Assembly (NCBI RefSeq): GCF_000337095.1
Contig: NZ_AOIV01000044.1
Coordinates: 57,462 to 121,461 of the forward strand
DNA length: 64,000 nt
Direction of reading: 5' to 3'
DNA from: Halogeometricum pallidum JCM 14848
GTDB taxonomy: Archaea > Halobacteriota > Halobacteria > Halobacteriales > Haloferacaceae
Each line of letters starts with the position of its first letter. The stretch's first letter is position 1. Shown one piece after another: positions 34,102-41,866 of the stretch. Under the pieces are notes generated by a model, which made no database searches, was not told the DNA's origin, and saw only the letters and a program-made list of their open reading frames with translations. Both the position numbers and the translations under genes were made by a program.

Positions 34102-35797
34102 GCGCGACACCTCCCGAGACGTTGGCATCTGCACCCCGCATCACGGTGCGCAGGCGGTCGTTGTCGACGCGGCGGGTCCACTCGTAGAATCGCTCGCCGT
34201 CGTCGCGTTCGTCGGCGAACGCCGCGAACAACTGTTCGAGCGCGGGAATCACCGCGCGGGCGGGGACGGCTCCCTCCACCCAGTCGAGAAAGTCGTTGTC
34301 CGCCCCCAAGGAACCGCCGAGGCCGACGTCCATCCCCTCGACGACCGCATCGCCCTCGTCGTTCGTCGTCTCCTCGGGGTCGTCCACCGCCACCGTCTCG
34401 CCGCGGAAGCCGATGTCGGCTATCTGCGGTTGGGCGCACGACGCCGAACACCCGGACATGTGCATCCGGACGACGTCGAGGTCCGCGGGCGTCTCGATTC
34501 GCCGGTCGAGCGCCTTCGCCCAGCGGTACACCCGATTTTTGGTCTCGATGATGCCGTAGTTGCAGAACTCCGACCCGGTGCAACCGACCGCGCCGCGGGC
34601 GAACGGCCCGGGGTCGTGTTCGTACTTCCGGGCGAACGGCTCGTTCAGGAGGTCCGAGAGGTTCTCCTTCGGGACGTGCGTGACGAGGAAGTTTTGGTCG
34701 GTGGCGAGGCGGACGGTGCTCTCGTCGGTGCCGTACTCCCGCGCGGCGCGGGCGGCCGCGACGAACTCGTCGCCGCCCATCCGACCCGCTATCACGTTGA
34801 ACCCGACGTAGTGGAGTCCATCGGTCTTCTGTTCGCGCACGCCGACGTGGTCGCCCGCGTAACCGCGCGTGAGGTCGGTCCCGCGCGACGGCAGGTCGGC
34901 GTCGCACCGGTCGCGGACGGCCGCCTCGAACGCCTCCGGACCCATCTGCTCGACGAGATAGCGCATCCGGCAGACGCCGCGGTTGTTCCGGTCGCCGAGT
35001 TCCTTGAACGTCTGCGCGACGGCGCGGCAGAACTCGACGGCGTCCTCGGGGCGGACGAAGACGTCGAGGTTCGAGGCCATGCGCGGGCCGTCCGAGAGGC
35101 CGCCGCCGACGCGGACGTGGAAGCCGTAGACGTCCCGCCCGTCCGCCTCCCTGCGCGCCGGAACGAGGCCGACGTCGTTTATCTGCGACTGCGCACAGTC
35201 CTCCCGGCAGCCCGTGATGGTCATCTTGAACTTCCGCGGGAGGTTCGCGTACTCCCGGTTGCCGGTGAAGTACTCCGAGACGGCGTCGACGACGGGTTGG
35301 GCGTCGAAGCACTCGTGGTCGGTCAGTCCGGCGGCGGGACAGCCGAGGACGTTGCGCGCGCCGTCGCCGCAGCCCTGAATCGTCGTCAGACCCACCTCCT
35401 CGTATCTGTCCCATATCTCCGGGACGTCCTCGACCCGTATCCAGTGCATCTGCACGTCCTGTCTGGTCGTGATATCGAGGTAGGCGTCGCCCCATATCTC
35501 GTTTTGCTCCTCGCCGCCGTGTTCGTCGGGGGCGACGGCGAACTCGTCGGCCACCTCACCGATGACCTGGGCTTGGTCGGGCGTGAGGCGACCGCCGGGA
35601 ACCTTCGTCCGGAGCATGAAGTAGCCCTCCTGTCGACCATGGGCGTACATCCCGGCCCACTTCAGGCGTTCCCATTCGCCGTCGCCGGCGCGTCGCTCTA
35701 TCTCCTCGAACGTGAGGCCCTCCGCGGCGTACTCGCGGACGTCGTCGACGACGTCGAGGGGGTGTTTCTCCTGCTTCCATCGTTCTACGGTATTCAT
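34091..35797 (-). CDS. Ferredoxin-type sulfite/nitrite reductase (siroheme, [4Fe-4S])
   Basis: A 568-residue reductase of the NirA/Sir family that makes six-electron reductions of sulfite to sulfide or nitrite to ammonia. Two half-repeats are visible, with GCREDCAQSQINDVG in the first. In the second, GCTGSEFCNYG and MSGCSASCAQPQ supply the four cysteines for the iron-sulfur/siroheme centre. The end overlaps the FrhB-like gene by 11 nt. Sulfite is favoured because cysK follows within 850 bp and no nitrate transport gene is seen, but nitrite cannot be excluded. SD GGGAGG before the ATG. Confidence 0.9.
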   Translation of the reverse strand: MNTVERWKQEKHPLDVVDDVREYAAEGLTFEEIERRAGDGEWERLKWAGMYAHGRQEGYFMLRTKVPGGRLTPDQAQVIGEVADEFAVAPDEHGGEEQNEIWGDAYLDITTRQDVQMHWIRVEDVPEIWDRYEEVGLTTIQGCGDGARNVLGCPAAGLTDHECFDAQPVVDAVSEYFTGNREYANLPRKFKMTITGCREDCAQSQINDVGLVPARREADGRDVYGFHVRVGGGLSDGPRMASNLDVFVRPEDAVEFCRAVAQTFKELGDRNNRGVCRMRYLVEQMGPEAFEAAVRDRCDADLPSRGTDLTRGYAGDHVGVREQKTDGLHYVGFNVIAGRMGGDEFVAAARAAREYGTDESTVRLATDQNFLVTHVPKENLSDLLNEPFARKYEHDPGPFARGAVGCTGSEFCNYGIIETKNRVYRWAKALDRRIETPADLDVVRMHMSGCSASCAQPQIADIGFRGETVAVDDPEETTNDEGDAVVEGMDVGLGGSLGADNDFLDWVEGAVPARAVIPALEQLFAAFADERDDGERFYEWTRRVDNDRLRTVMRGADANVSGGVAHGD

Positions 35798-35818
35798 GAT
35801 AGCCTCCCGAGCGAGAGT

Positions 35819-35831
35819 ATAACATGGTTAT
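35819..35831. promoter_or_regulatory. Inverted repeat ATAAC-ATG-GTTAT over the reductase promoter
   Basis: A perfect 5+3+5 inverted repeat. On the minus strand it overlaps GTTATACTC, the likely TATA region about 25-30 nt before the reductase ATG. This is the right place for a repressor of sulfite/nitrite reductase. No matching regulator gene is adjacent. Confidence 0.45.
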
Positions 35832-36144
35832 CAGTGGCACACAAGGAACCGCCCGTCGCTGCCAGTCCTGCCTCTGCTCCGAACTAGCGGGAGTCTAGCG
35901 GGTCCACCTACGACGCGATTCGGCCGAGAACGCTCGCGAGAGAACGCCCGGCGCCGACCGGGATATTACGAAATATGCGTGTCATTTTCTGTCCAAGAAA
36001 GCGGAAATAAACTCCGGTAGGTTGGCGATTCGCAAGACGCGTCGCGCGGCATCGAGGAGGGGTAAGGCCGTCACGCCCCGATGCCCGTCCCCGGGAGTCG
36101 CCGAAAGCGGAACGCACACAAGCCCGGAGCGCACACCCCAGTGC
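35832..36144. other. Spacer between divergent genes
   Basis: About 310 bp with no coding frame of the genome's style. It contains ATATT-ACGA-AATAT (35963-35976), a near-perfect inverted repeat in an AT-rich island with CATTTTCT and GGAAATAAAC nearby, probably promoter sequence for the gene at 36145 or an upstream element of the reductase. The remainder (35850-35950) is GC-rich and featureless to the eye. Confidence 0.4.
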
Positions 36145-36516
36145 ATGGGAATCGGAGGGACGGCGAAGAAACTCCAGAAAGTGGCCGAGATGGCCGAGGA
36201 CGTGTACGCTCGACTGAACGAACTGCGCGACCAACTCGCGGAGATGCGCAAGACGACGCAGGCGACGAAGGCGCGCGTCGACCAACTCGAAGTCGAGAAC
36301 GCCGAGCAGCGCGCGTTGCTGGAGGCGCTCGCGGAACGAGAGGGAATCGACGTCGAGAGCGTCACCGCCAACGCGCACATCGCCGAGGCGGAGACGGCCG
36401 GGTCGGACGCCGCGAGCGACGACCTGACCGGCGAGGCGGCGACGGACGTCGGGACGGACGAGGAGGTACCCGTCGACGAGGACGACAACACGGCCGGTAC
36501 GAGCGGTTCGAACTGA
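36145..36516 (+). CDS. DUF5798-like coiled-coil protein
   Basis: A 123-residue protein. Residues ~5-75 form a continuous amphipathic helix with heptad spacing (KKLQKVAEMAEDVYARLNEL…, QLAEMRKTTQATKARVDQLE), so a coiled coil is expected. The C-terminus (~85-123) is an acidic Asp/Glu/Ala/Thr tail. It matches the haloarchaeal DUF5798 pattern, which begins MGIGGTAKKLQKVAEMAED. The ATG at 36145 is chosen because the coiled coil starts there. Function unknown. Confidence 0.75.
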   Translation: MGIGGTAKKLQKVAEMAEDVYARLNELRDQLAEMRKTTQATKARVDQLEVENAEQRALLEALAEREGIDVESVTANAHIAEAETAGSDAASDDLTGEAATDVGTDEEVPVDEDDNTAGTSGSN

Positions 36517-36630
36517 CGCCGACGGACGCGCGGACCACTTCTCGCGGCGACGCGACGAAACTCACCCGACAGCGCAGCGACCGACGGCCGGATGGGAACT
36601 TTGAGGTGCTGGGGCAACATTTGCCAGCGC

Positions 36631-37611
36631 ATGACAACGCACCGGGAACCGCTCGCCTCGGTCCTCGACGCCGTCGGCGAGACGCCCCTCGTCCGCGTTC
36701 ACGCCTCCCCCGACGAGGTGCCCGTCTACGCCAAACTGGAGTCGTTCAATCCGGGCGCGAGCGTCAAGGACCGCATCGGGAAGTACATGCTCGAACGGAT
36801 GCTCGAAGACGGGACGCTCCCGGAGGGCGGAACCATCGTCGAACCGACGGCCGGCAACACCGGCATCGGCTTCGCCGTCGCCGCCGGCCAACTGGGAGTC
36901 GAGGCGGTGTTCGTCGTCCCCGAACGGTTCAGCGTCGAGAAACAGCAACTCATGCGCGCTCTCGGCGCGACGGTGGTCAACACGCCCAGCGAGGACGGCA
37001 TGGGCGGCGCCATCGACCGGGCGCACGCCATCGCCGCGGAGACGGACGGCGCCGTCGTCCCCCAGCAGTTCTCGAACCCGCTGAACGTGGAGGCGCACTA
37101 CGCGACCACCGGCCCCGAGATGTACGACGCCCTCGACGGCGAGGTGGGCGCCGTCGTCGCCGGGTGCGGCACGGCCGGGACGCTGATGGGCATCGCCGAG
37201 TACGCCCTCGAACAGAACCCCGACACGCACGTCGTCGCCGTCGAACCCGAGGGGTCGCTGTACGCGACGCTGAAGGGCGACGACGAGGAGGAGGACGCGT
37301 ACAAGACCGAAGGCATCGGGACGCACGACACCTCGACGAACGAACTGTTCGACCCCGAACTCGTCGACGAGGTGGTGCAGATAGCCGACCGCGACGCGCA
37401 CGCGGAGGTCCAGCGACTCGCCCGCGAGGAGGGCCACCTCGTCGCCTCCTCCGCCGCCGCGGCGAGTCTCGCCGCGTGCGACGTGGCCGAGCGAATCCGC
37501 GACGGCGAGGTGGACGCTCCCCACGATTCGGTCGCCACCGTCTTCCCCGATTCCAGCGAGCGATACCTCTCGAAGGGTATCTACGGCGACTTCGAGTCGT
37601 GGGAGGGGTGA
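36631..37611 (+). CDS. cysK: Cysteine synthase (O-acetylserine/O-phosphoserine sulfhydrylase family)
   Basis: PLP enzyme of fold type II that adds sulfide to an activated serine to make cysteine. The 326-residue protein has NPGASVKDR with PLP-binding K46, PTAGNTGIG for substrate carboxylate binding, a GCGTAGTLMG phosphate loop around residue 188 and EGHLVASSAAAASLA near the end. Cystathionine beta-synthases share this domain; there is no haem or CBS domain here. ATG at 36631 is preferred over one 39 nt upstream. It would use the sulfide made by the reductase pair just upstream. Confidence 0.92.
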   Translation: MTTHREPLASVLDAVGETPLVRVHASPDEVPVYAKLESFNPGASVKDRIGKYMLERMLEDGTLPEGGTIVEPTAGNTGIGFAVAAGQLGVEAVFVVPERFSVEKQQLMRALGATVVNTPSEDGMGGAIDRAHAIAAETDGAVVPQQFSNPLNVEAHYATTGPEMYDALDGEVGAVVAGCGTAGTLMGIAEYALEQNPDTHVVAVEPEGSLYATLKGDDEEEDAYKTEGIGTHDTSTNELFDPELVDEVVQIADRDAHAEVQRLAREEGHLVASSAAAASLAACDVAERIRDGEVDAPHDSVATVFPDSSERYLSKGIYGDFESWEG

Positions 37612-37617
37612 CCGGTC

Positions 37618-38040
37618 TCAGCGGACGAGACGTCCGTGCTCGACCTTCATGCACTTGTCCTGCACGAACGCGAGACCCGCCTCGCGCGCCCGTTCGCCCG
37701 CCTCGTCGTCAGTGATGCCGAGTTGGAGCCACACCGACCGCACGTCGCCGACGGACTCGTGCCGTTCTATCGCCGCATCGACGATATCGCCCGCCTCCTC
37801 GCTGGGTCGGAACACGTCCACCAGGTCGACGTCGGCGTCCTCGGGCACGTCCGCCAGCGAGTCGTACGCCGTCTCGCCGAGAATCTCGTCGGCGAACGGG
37901 TTGATCGGAATCACGCGGTAGCCGTGTCGCTGGAGATACGCCGGTATCTCGTGGGCCGCTTTTCCCTCGGTCGTCGAACAGCCGACGACGGCGACGGTGT
38001 CGGCGTCGAGCATCTCTCTGAGGTCGTCGTCGCTCACCAT
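37618..38040 (-). CDS. CoA-binding (YccU-type) protein
   Basis: A 140-residue single Rossmann-like CoA_binding domain. It shows VAVVGCSTTEGKAAHEIPAYLQ, GYRVIPINPFADEILGETAYDSL and VDVFRPSEEAGDIVDAAI, ending with DKCMKVEH, the conserved Cys tail of this family. Such proteins bind coenzyme A in vitro; their physiological role is not known. It converges with cysK. Confidence 0.88.
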   Translation of the reverse strand: MVSDDDLREMLDADTVAVVGCSTTEGKAAHEIPAYLQRHGYRVIPINPFADEILGETAYDSLADVPEDADVDLVDVFRPSEEAGDIVDAAIERHESVGDVRSVWLQLGITDDEAGERAREAGLAFVQDKCMKVEHGRLVR

Positions 38041-38109
38041 GCGCGGAGACAGGCGGCCCACGGGCAAAAAGCGTCGGCGCGAGTGCGGAGTCGACGCCCG
38101 AGAGGTCGG

Positions 38110-38721
38110 TCAGTCCGAGGCGAGTCGGATCTCGGGGTCGTCGTTCTCGTAGGTCGTGACGATGCCGTCGAACAACTGCTTGAGCGTGTTCATCGTCTGG
38201 TCGTCGTGCGCGCTGGCGTCGATGGCGAACAGGCCGAGGCCGTCGACGCTCTGGATGCGCCCGGTGAAGACGTGGAGGAAGCGAAACACCGTCTGGAGGT
38301 CCGCGTACATCAGCAGCGTCGACAGCGAGTGGAGCATGATGCGGTTCTGCTCGATGTTGCGGTCCTGGTAGAACGCCTGCAGGAACTCGGAGAGTTTGAT
38401 ACCGATTCCGGTCATGTCCACCGGCGAAGAGGTGTATTTGATCCGGTCGTCGTCGCGGATGTCGTTGACGCCCTGCTGGCGCGTCACGCAGTCGACGACG
38501 GCTACGGGTTTTCCGTCGTAGGGAGTGCGTTTCTCGAAGTCCGAGAGAATGCGCTTGGCGCCGTCTTTCGTGGTGACGATGATGGCGCCGTCGCCGCCGT
38601 CGGCGCCCTGCGCGAGGATATCCAGCGCGAGCGAGCGCTTCCCCGTGAGCGGCGGTCCGCTGATGAGAAGGTTTGTCCCCGGGGAGACGTCGGCGTCCAG
38701 CGCCGGTGAGAGGTCATACAT
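38110..38721 (-). CDS. RAD55/RecA-superfamily ATPase with altered Walker A
   Basis: A 203-residue RecA-like P-loop domain resembling the KaiC/RAD55 proteins common in haloarchaea. The P-loop reads GPPLTGKRS (residues 22-30), with Arg where Ser or Thr normally follows GK, so Mg-ATP binding may be weakened or depend on the next Ser. Walker B-like GLGLFAIDAS appears near residue 170. Related haloarchaeal proteins take part in signalling or gas-vesicle regulation. Function here is not known. Confidence 0.75.
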   Translation of the reverse strand: MYDLSPALDADVSPGTNLLISGPPLTGKRSLALDILAQGADGGDGAIIVTTKDGAKRILSDFEKRTPYDGKPVAVVDCVTRQQGVNDIRDDDRIKYTSSPVDMTGIGIKLSEFLQAFYQDRNIEQNRIMLHSLSTLLMYADLQTVFRFLHVFTGRIQSVDGLGLFAIDASAHDDQTMNTLKQLFDGIVTTYENDDPEIRLASD

Positions 38722-38922
38722 GCGGGTGCCTCTGTGCCGGCCGACCGACCGGTAGATACTCGCTCCCAAGGGATGTGACCTCGCCGATAGCCATTAGACG
38801 ATGTAACATATCGTGAATCGATATTATTCTTTTTGATTCGATGACCGTCCGGTTCGAGTGAGATGTCCCTGTGCTGTCGAATGAGGTGGCGAATCGTTCG
38901 TTCTTCTCATCTCGTGATAATA

Positions 38923-39870
38923 TTAGATTGGACCGGCTGGCATAAATACTCGCCCCGCGATGAACGCCGCCGTGGCGAGCAGCATCCCGCGCTTGAGACG
39001 TCGTTGTGCGACCGAGGGGTCCGCGAACGACCGGACGCACGCGGCCAACATCAGGAGGTCCGCGGGAACGACCAAGGCGAGGTAGGCGATACCGAACCCG
39101 CTCTCCAGATACGGGAAGGCGCTCGCCGCCGTCGCGACGACCATCGCTACGAGGCCGACGCCGAGGGCGACGCGTTCGCCGACGACGATGGGGAGCGTTC
39201 GCAGTCCCTCCTCTCTGTCGCCCGCGACGTCCTCCACGTCCTTGACGACTTCGCGGGTGAACGTCGCCAACGCGGCGAGGCCGAACAGCACGAGGACGCT
39301 CCGGTCGAACGGGTCGCCCACCGCGGCGGCGCCGAACAGGAACGTCGACCCCGTGAGGTAGCCGACGACGACGTTCCCCACCCCGGGCAGTCCCTTGAAG
39401 TACTCCGTGTACGCGACGAGGGCTAAGAGGTTCACCACTGCGATGCCGAGGGCTTCGAGGGGGAGCAACGCCGCGCAGACGACGGCGCCGAGGAACAGGG
39501 CGACACTGAACGCCAGGGCGCCGCGCGAACTCACCGCACCGCGCGGGATGGGCCGGTCCGGTCGGTTGATGGCGTCTATCTCCCGGTCGAAGTAGTCGTT
39601 CACCGCGTTCCCGGCGCCCGTGGCGAACACCGTCGCGAGAACCGCCGCGGCGACGCGGAACGGCGAGGCGAACACGCCCGCCGCGACGAACGACCCGGTG
39701 AACGTGAGGACGCCCGCCGAGACGGTGTTGCCGGGGCGCGTGAGTTCCAGCAGACCCCGGGCCGTCCCGGTCGACTCCGCGGATGCCTCGCCGGCCGGAC
39801 CGTTTCCGGACGCCGCCGCGTCGCCGTCGCCGGGCCCCTCGGCGGACTCGGACTCCCCGGCGGGTGGCAT
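38923..39870 (-). CDS. Digeranylgeranylglyceryl phosphate synthase (UbiA type)
   Basis: Integral membrane prenyltransferase that adds the second geranylgeranyl chain to glycerol phosphate, the second ether-lipid step. The 315-residue protein has about eight or nine helices after an acidic ~35-residue N-terminal extension. NDYFDREIDAINRPDRPIP is the archaeal DGGGP synthase first motif and DVEDVAGDREEG the second. The Asn-Arg-Pro sequence after the first motif separates it from MenA (5645-6595), its relative in this window. Confidence 0.92.
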   Translation of the reverse strand: MPPAGESESAEGPGDGDAAASGNGPAGEASAESTGTARGLLELTRPGNTVSAGVLTFTGSFVAAGVFASPFRVAAAVLATVFATGAGNAVNDYFDREIDAINRPDRPIPRGAVSSRGALAFSVALFLGAVVCAALLPLEALGIAVVNLLALVAYTEYFKGLPGVGNVVVGYLTGSTFLFGAAAVGDPFDRSVLVLFGLAALATFTREVVKDVEDVAGDREEGLRTLPIVVGERVALGVGLVAMVVATAASAFPYLESGFGIAYLALVVPADLLMLAACVRSFADPSVAQRRLKRGMLLATAAFIAGRVFMPAGPI

Positions 39871-39940
39871 ACGCGGAACGTGCCCGTCCCGCGATGATAA
39901 ATGACGCGGAGTCGGCGGGTTCGGCGAACGGAATCCGTGG

Positions 39941-39950
39941 GTTTAAATTA
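39941..39950 (+). promoter_or_regulatory. Box A of tRNA-Arg
   Basis: TTTAAATTA centred about 29 nt before the tRNA 5' end is the typical archaeal TATA element for a stable RNA. Confidence 0.7.
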
Positions 39951-39974
39951 CACCGCGCCGGTACGAATGAGTGA

Positions 39975-40049
39975 GGGCGCTTAGCTCAGTCTGGACAGAG
40001 TGCTTGGCTTCGGACCAAGTTGCCACGGGTTCAAATCCTGTAGCGCCCA
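39975..40049 (+). tRNA. tRNA-Arg (anticodon UCG)
   Basis: Acceptor GGGCGCT (39975-39981) pairs with AGCGCCC (40042-40048), with discriminator A at 40049 and no encoded CCA. The D arm has TTAGCTCAGT. Anticodon stem CTTGG/CCAAG encloses the loop CTTCGGA, giving anticodon TCG (reads CGA arginine codons). T-arm ACGGGTTCAAATCCTGT is regular. No intron. Confidence 0.95.
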
Positions 40050-40050
40050 T

Positions 40051-40175
40051 CCACCTTTTTGCTTCGTGGGGTTTCCTCGCGAGCCTTCGGCTCGCTGCGG
40101 GAACCGCTCCTCGCAAAAATCTGGACCAAAAAGTCCCGCGAGACTCGGCCTTCGGCCTCGCTCGCGGTCTCAAGG
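40051..40175 (+). repeat. Dispersed intergenic repeat, copy 3 (after tRNA-Arg)
   Basis: Directly after the tRNA: CACCTTTTTGC, a GC stem-loop (CGAGCCTTCGGCTCG), TCGCAAAAATCTGGACCAAAAAGTC and an ACTCGGCCTTCGGCCTCGCTCGCGG inverted repeat. This is the same arrangement as the copy after menB at 5151-5255. The element may help end tRNA transcription. The further ~100 bp to 40276 hold nothing recognised. Confidence 0.6.
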
Positions 40176-40276
40176 CTTCCAGTCAGCAGGACCTTCGGCG
40201 GATATCGCCCTCTACTGCTTCCCGACGACGCTCCGCAGCGTCGAAACTCCACCGACAAAACGACCGTCGATAATCT

Positions 40277-40612
40277 TCAGTCATTCAACGCCGACCGCAC
40301 GTCCACCGCAGCGAACGCCACCTCCACTACGAAGTCGACGACGTACACGCGCCGTTTCGACCCGTCGAGCGCGACGAACGGCAACAGGCTGGCGGCGTGA
40401 ATCAAGTCCGTCCCGGCGCCGGCGCCCTTCGCCAGCGAGCACTCGGCGTCCCGGAGCACGAACGCTTGGAGCAGGTGTCGAACGCCCAGCAGCCGTCGAA
40501 GGACGGAGAAGACCCTCCCCGTCTCGCCGCCGGCGACGCCTTCGACCAGCGAGTCGGGGGCCAAGAGGAGCACCGCGCCGTACGCGGCCCGGACTAACGC
40601 GGCGCGTCTCAT
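40277..40612 (-). CDS. Small hydrophobic protein coupled to a short-chain dehydrogenase
   Basis: A 111-residue protein with hydrophobic segments near residues 4-20 and 65-105. RRLLGVRHLLQAFVLR and HAASLLPFVALDGSKRRVYVVDFVVE recall small haloarchaeal membrane proteins of unknown role. Its ATG overlaps the upstream gene's TGA (ATGA), so both are made together. No catalytic motif. Confidence 0.65.
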   Translation of the reverse strand: MRRAALVRAAYGAVLLLAPDSLVEGVAGGETGRVFSVLRRLLGVRHLLQAFVLRDAECSLAKGAGAGTDLIHAASLLPFVALDGSKRRVYVVDFVVEVAFAAVDVRSALND

Positions 40613-41613
40613 TCGTCGTCACCGACGTAGAGTTTTGCCGCGAGGAGCGCGAGGACGCCGAGGACCGCACCGATAGCCTCGCGGTGCTTCGTGAGTTGGA
40701 GTTGGAGGCTCCCCGCCTCGGCCTCGTCGTCGAACGAACCGTGCGTGCCTCGGTCGCCCGATTTCGGCTCGAACAGGTAGTCCTCGTAGTCGTCGGGGAC
40801 GTCCTCGTCGCGGAACTGGCCGCTGTAGCCCTGCTTGGCGAGCAGGCGGTCCGCGAGCCACGGCGCTATCTTGTTCCCCCAGATGGTCTTGACCGTCGAG
40901 CGTCCCACGTACACCTCGCGCCGCTCGTGGTGGGCCGCCCAGTGGATGCTGTCGGCGGCGACTTCGGGTTGGAAGACGGGCGCGACCGGTCGGGGGAGTT
41001 TGTCGACGTGGAGTCGCACCTGGTCGAACTGCGGCGTGTTGACGCCCGGGAGGTGGACCGTCGTCACGTGCACGTCGCTGTCGTTGTGGAGCAGTTCGGT
41101 GCGGATGGAGTCGGTCATCCCGCGGATGGCGAACTTCGACCCGCAGTAGGCCGACTGCAGCGGGATACCCCGGTACGCCAGCGCCGACCCGACCTGGACG
41201 AGGGTGCCGCTGTCGCGCGGCACCATCCGGTTCAGGGCGACGTGCGACCCGTTGACGAAGCCGAGGTAGTTCACGTCGGTCGCTCGCTCGAACTCCTCGG
41301 GTTCGACCTCGGTGAACTCGCCGAACACCGTGGCCATCGCCGCGTTGACCCAAGTGTCGATGGGGCCGAACTCCTCTTCGACCTCTTCTGCGGCCGCCTC
41401 GACCTCGTCGTACTCGCTGACGTCGGTCGGGATGGTCAGCGCCTTCCCGCCGCGTTCTTCGACTTCCTCCTTCGCGTTTTCGAGACGCTCCTCGTTCCGC
41501 GCGAGCAACGCTACCCGGGCACCGTCCTCGGCGAACTCGTGAGCGGTCGCCCGCCCGATGCCGGAGGAGGACCCCGTGATGACGACCACTTCCGAGCGGT
41601 CAGTCGAACTCAT
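40609..41613 (-). CDS. Short-chain dehydrogenase/reductase with C-terminal membrane anchor
   Basis: Residues 1-230 form a classical SDR: TGSSSGIGRAT nucleotide loop, NAAMATVFGEF in place of NNAG, and the catalytic YCGSK (Tyr-x3-Lys) after a Ser. Residues ~235-300 are an extra region (WGNKIAPWLADRLLAKQGYSG). The last ~25 residues are a hydrophobic segment (IGAVLGVLALLAAKLYV) that could anchor the enzyme to the membrane. Such long SDRs act on lipids or quinones, but substrate is unknown. ATG 41613 chosen: the upstream frame is Arg-rich shadow. Confidence 0.88.
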   Translation of the reverse strand: MSSTDRSEVVVITGSSSGIGRATAHEFAEDGARVALLARNEERLENAKEEVEERGGKALTIPTDVSEYDEVEAAAEEVEEEFGPIDTWVNAAMATVFGEFTEVEPEEFERATDVNYLGFVNGSHVALNRMVPRDSGTLVQVGSALAYRGIPLQSAYCGSKFAIRGMTDSIRTELLHNDSDVHVTTVHLPGVNTPQFDQVRLHVDKLPRPVAPVFQPEVAADSIHWAAHHERREVYVGRSTVKTIWGNKIAPWLADRLLAKQGYSGQFRDEDVPDDYEDYLFEPKSGDRGTHGSFDDEAEAGSLQLQLTKHREAIGAVLGVLALLAAKLYVGDDE

Positions 41614-41832
41614 CGACCTCTCCCTCCCGCGACGTTCGGTGCGTGTCGTCTCATCGTCTCTCTTCGGCGTTCTCTCGGGAATTACTTCTTTCGTGTGGCC
41701 GGTCAGAGATCGGGTTCGGGAGTGGGCGCGAGCGCGGACGGCGAACGTGACACGGGGTACTGCGGTACGGTGCGGGTTGTGAGCGGCCACCACCGTTAGA
41801 ATCCCTCGTAACCCACGCACGGGTAGAACGGT

Positions 41833-41850
41833 CCGCCGGCGAACCGGCGG
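41833..41850 (+). promoter_or_regulatory. Hairpin before the GH15 gene
   Basis: CCGCCGG-CGAA-CCGGCGG is a perfect 7-bp stem with a tetraloop ending 16 nt before the ATG at 41867. It could block or expose the start region in the RNA. Function inferred. Confidence 0.4.
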
Positions 41851-41866
41851 GGGACCACCCAGAACG

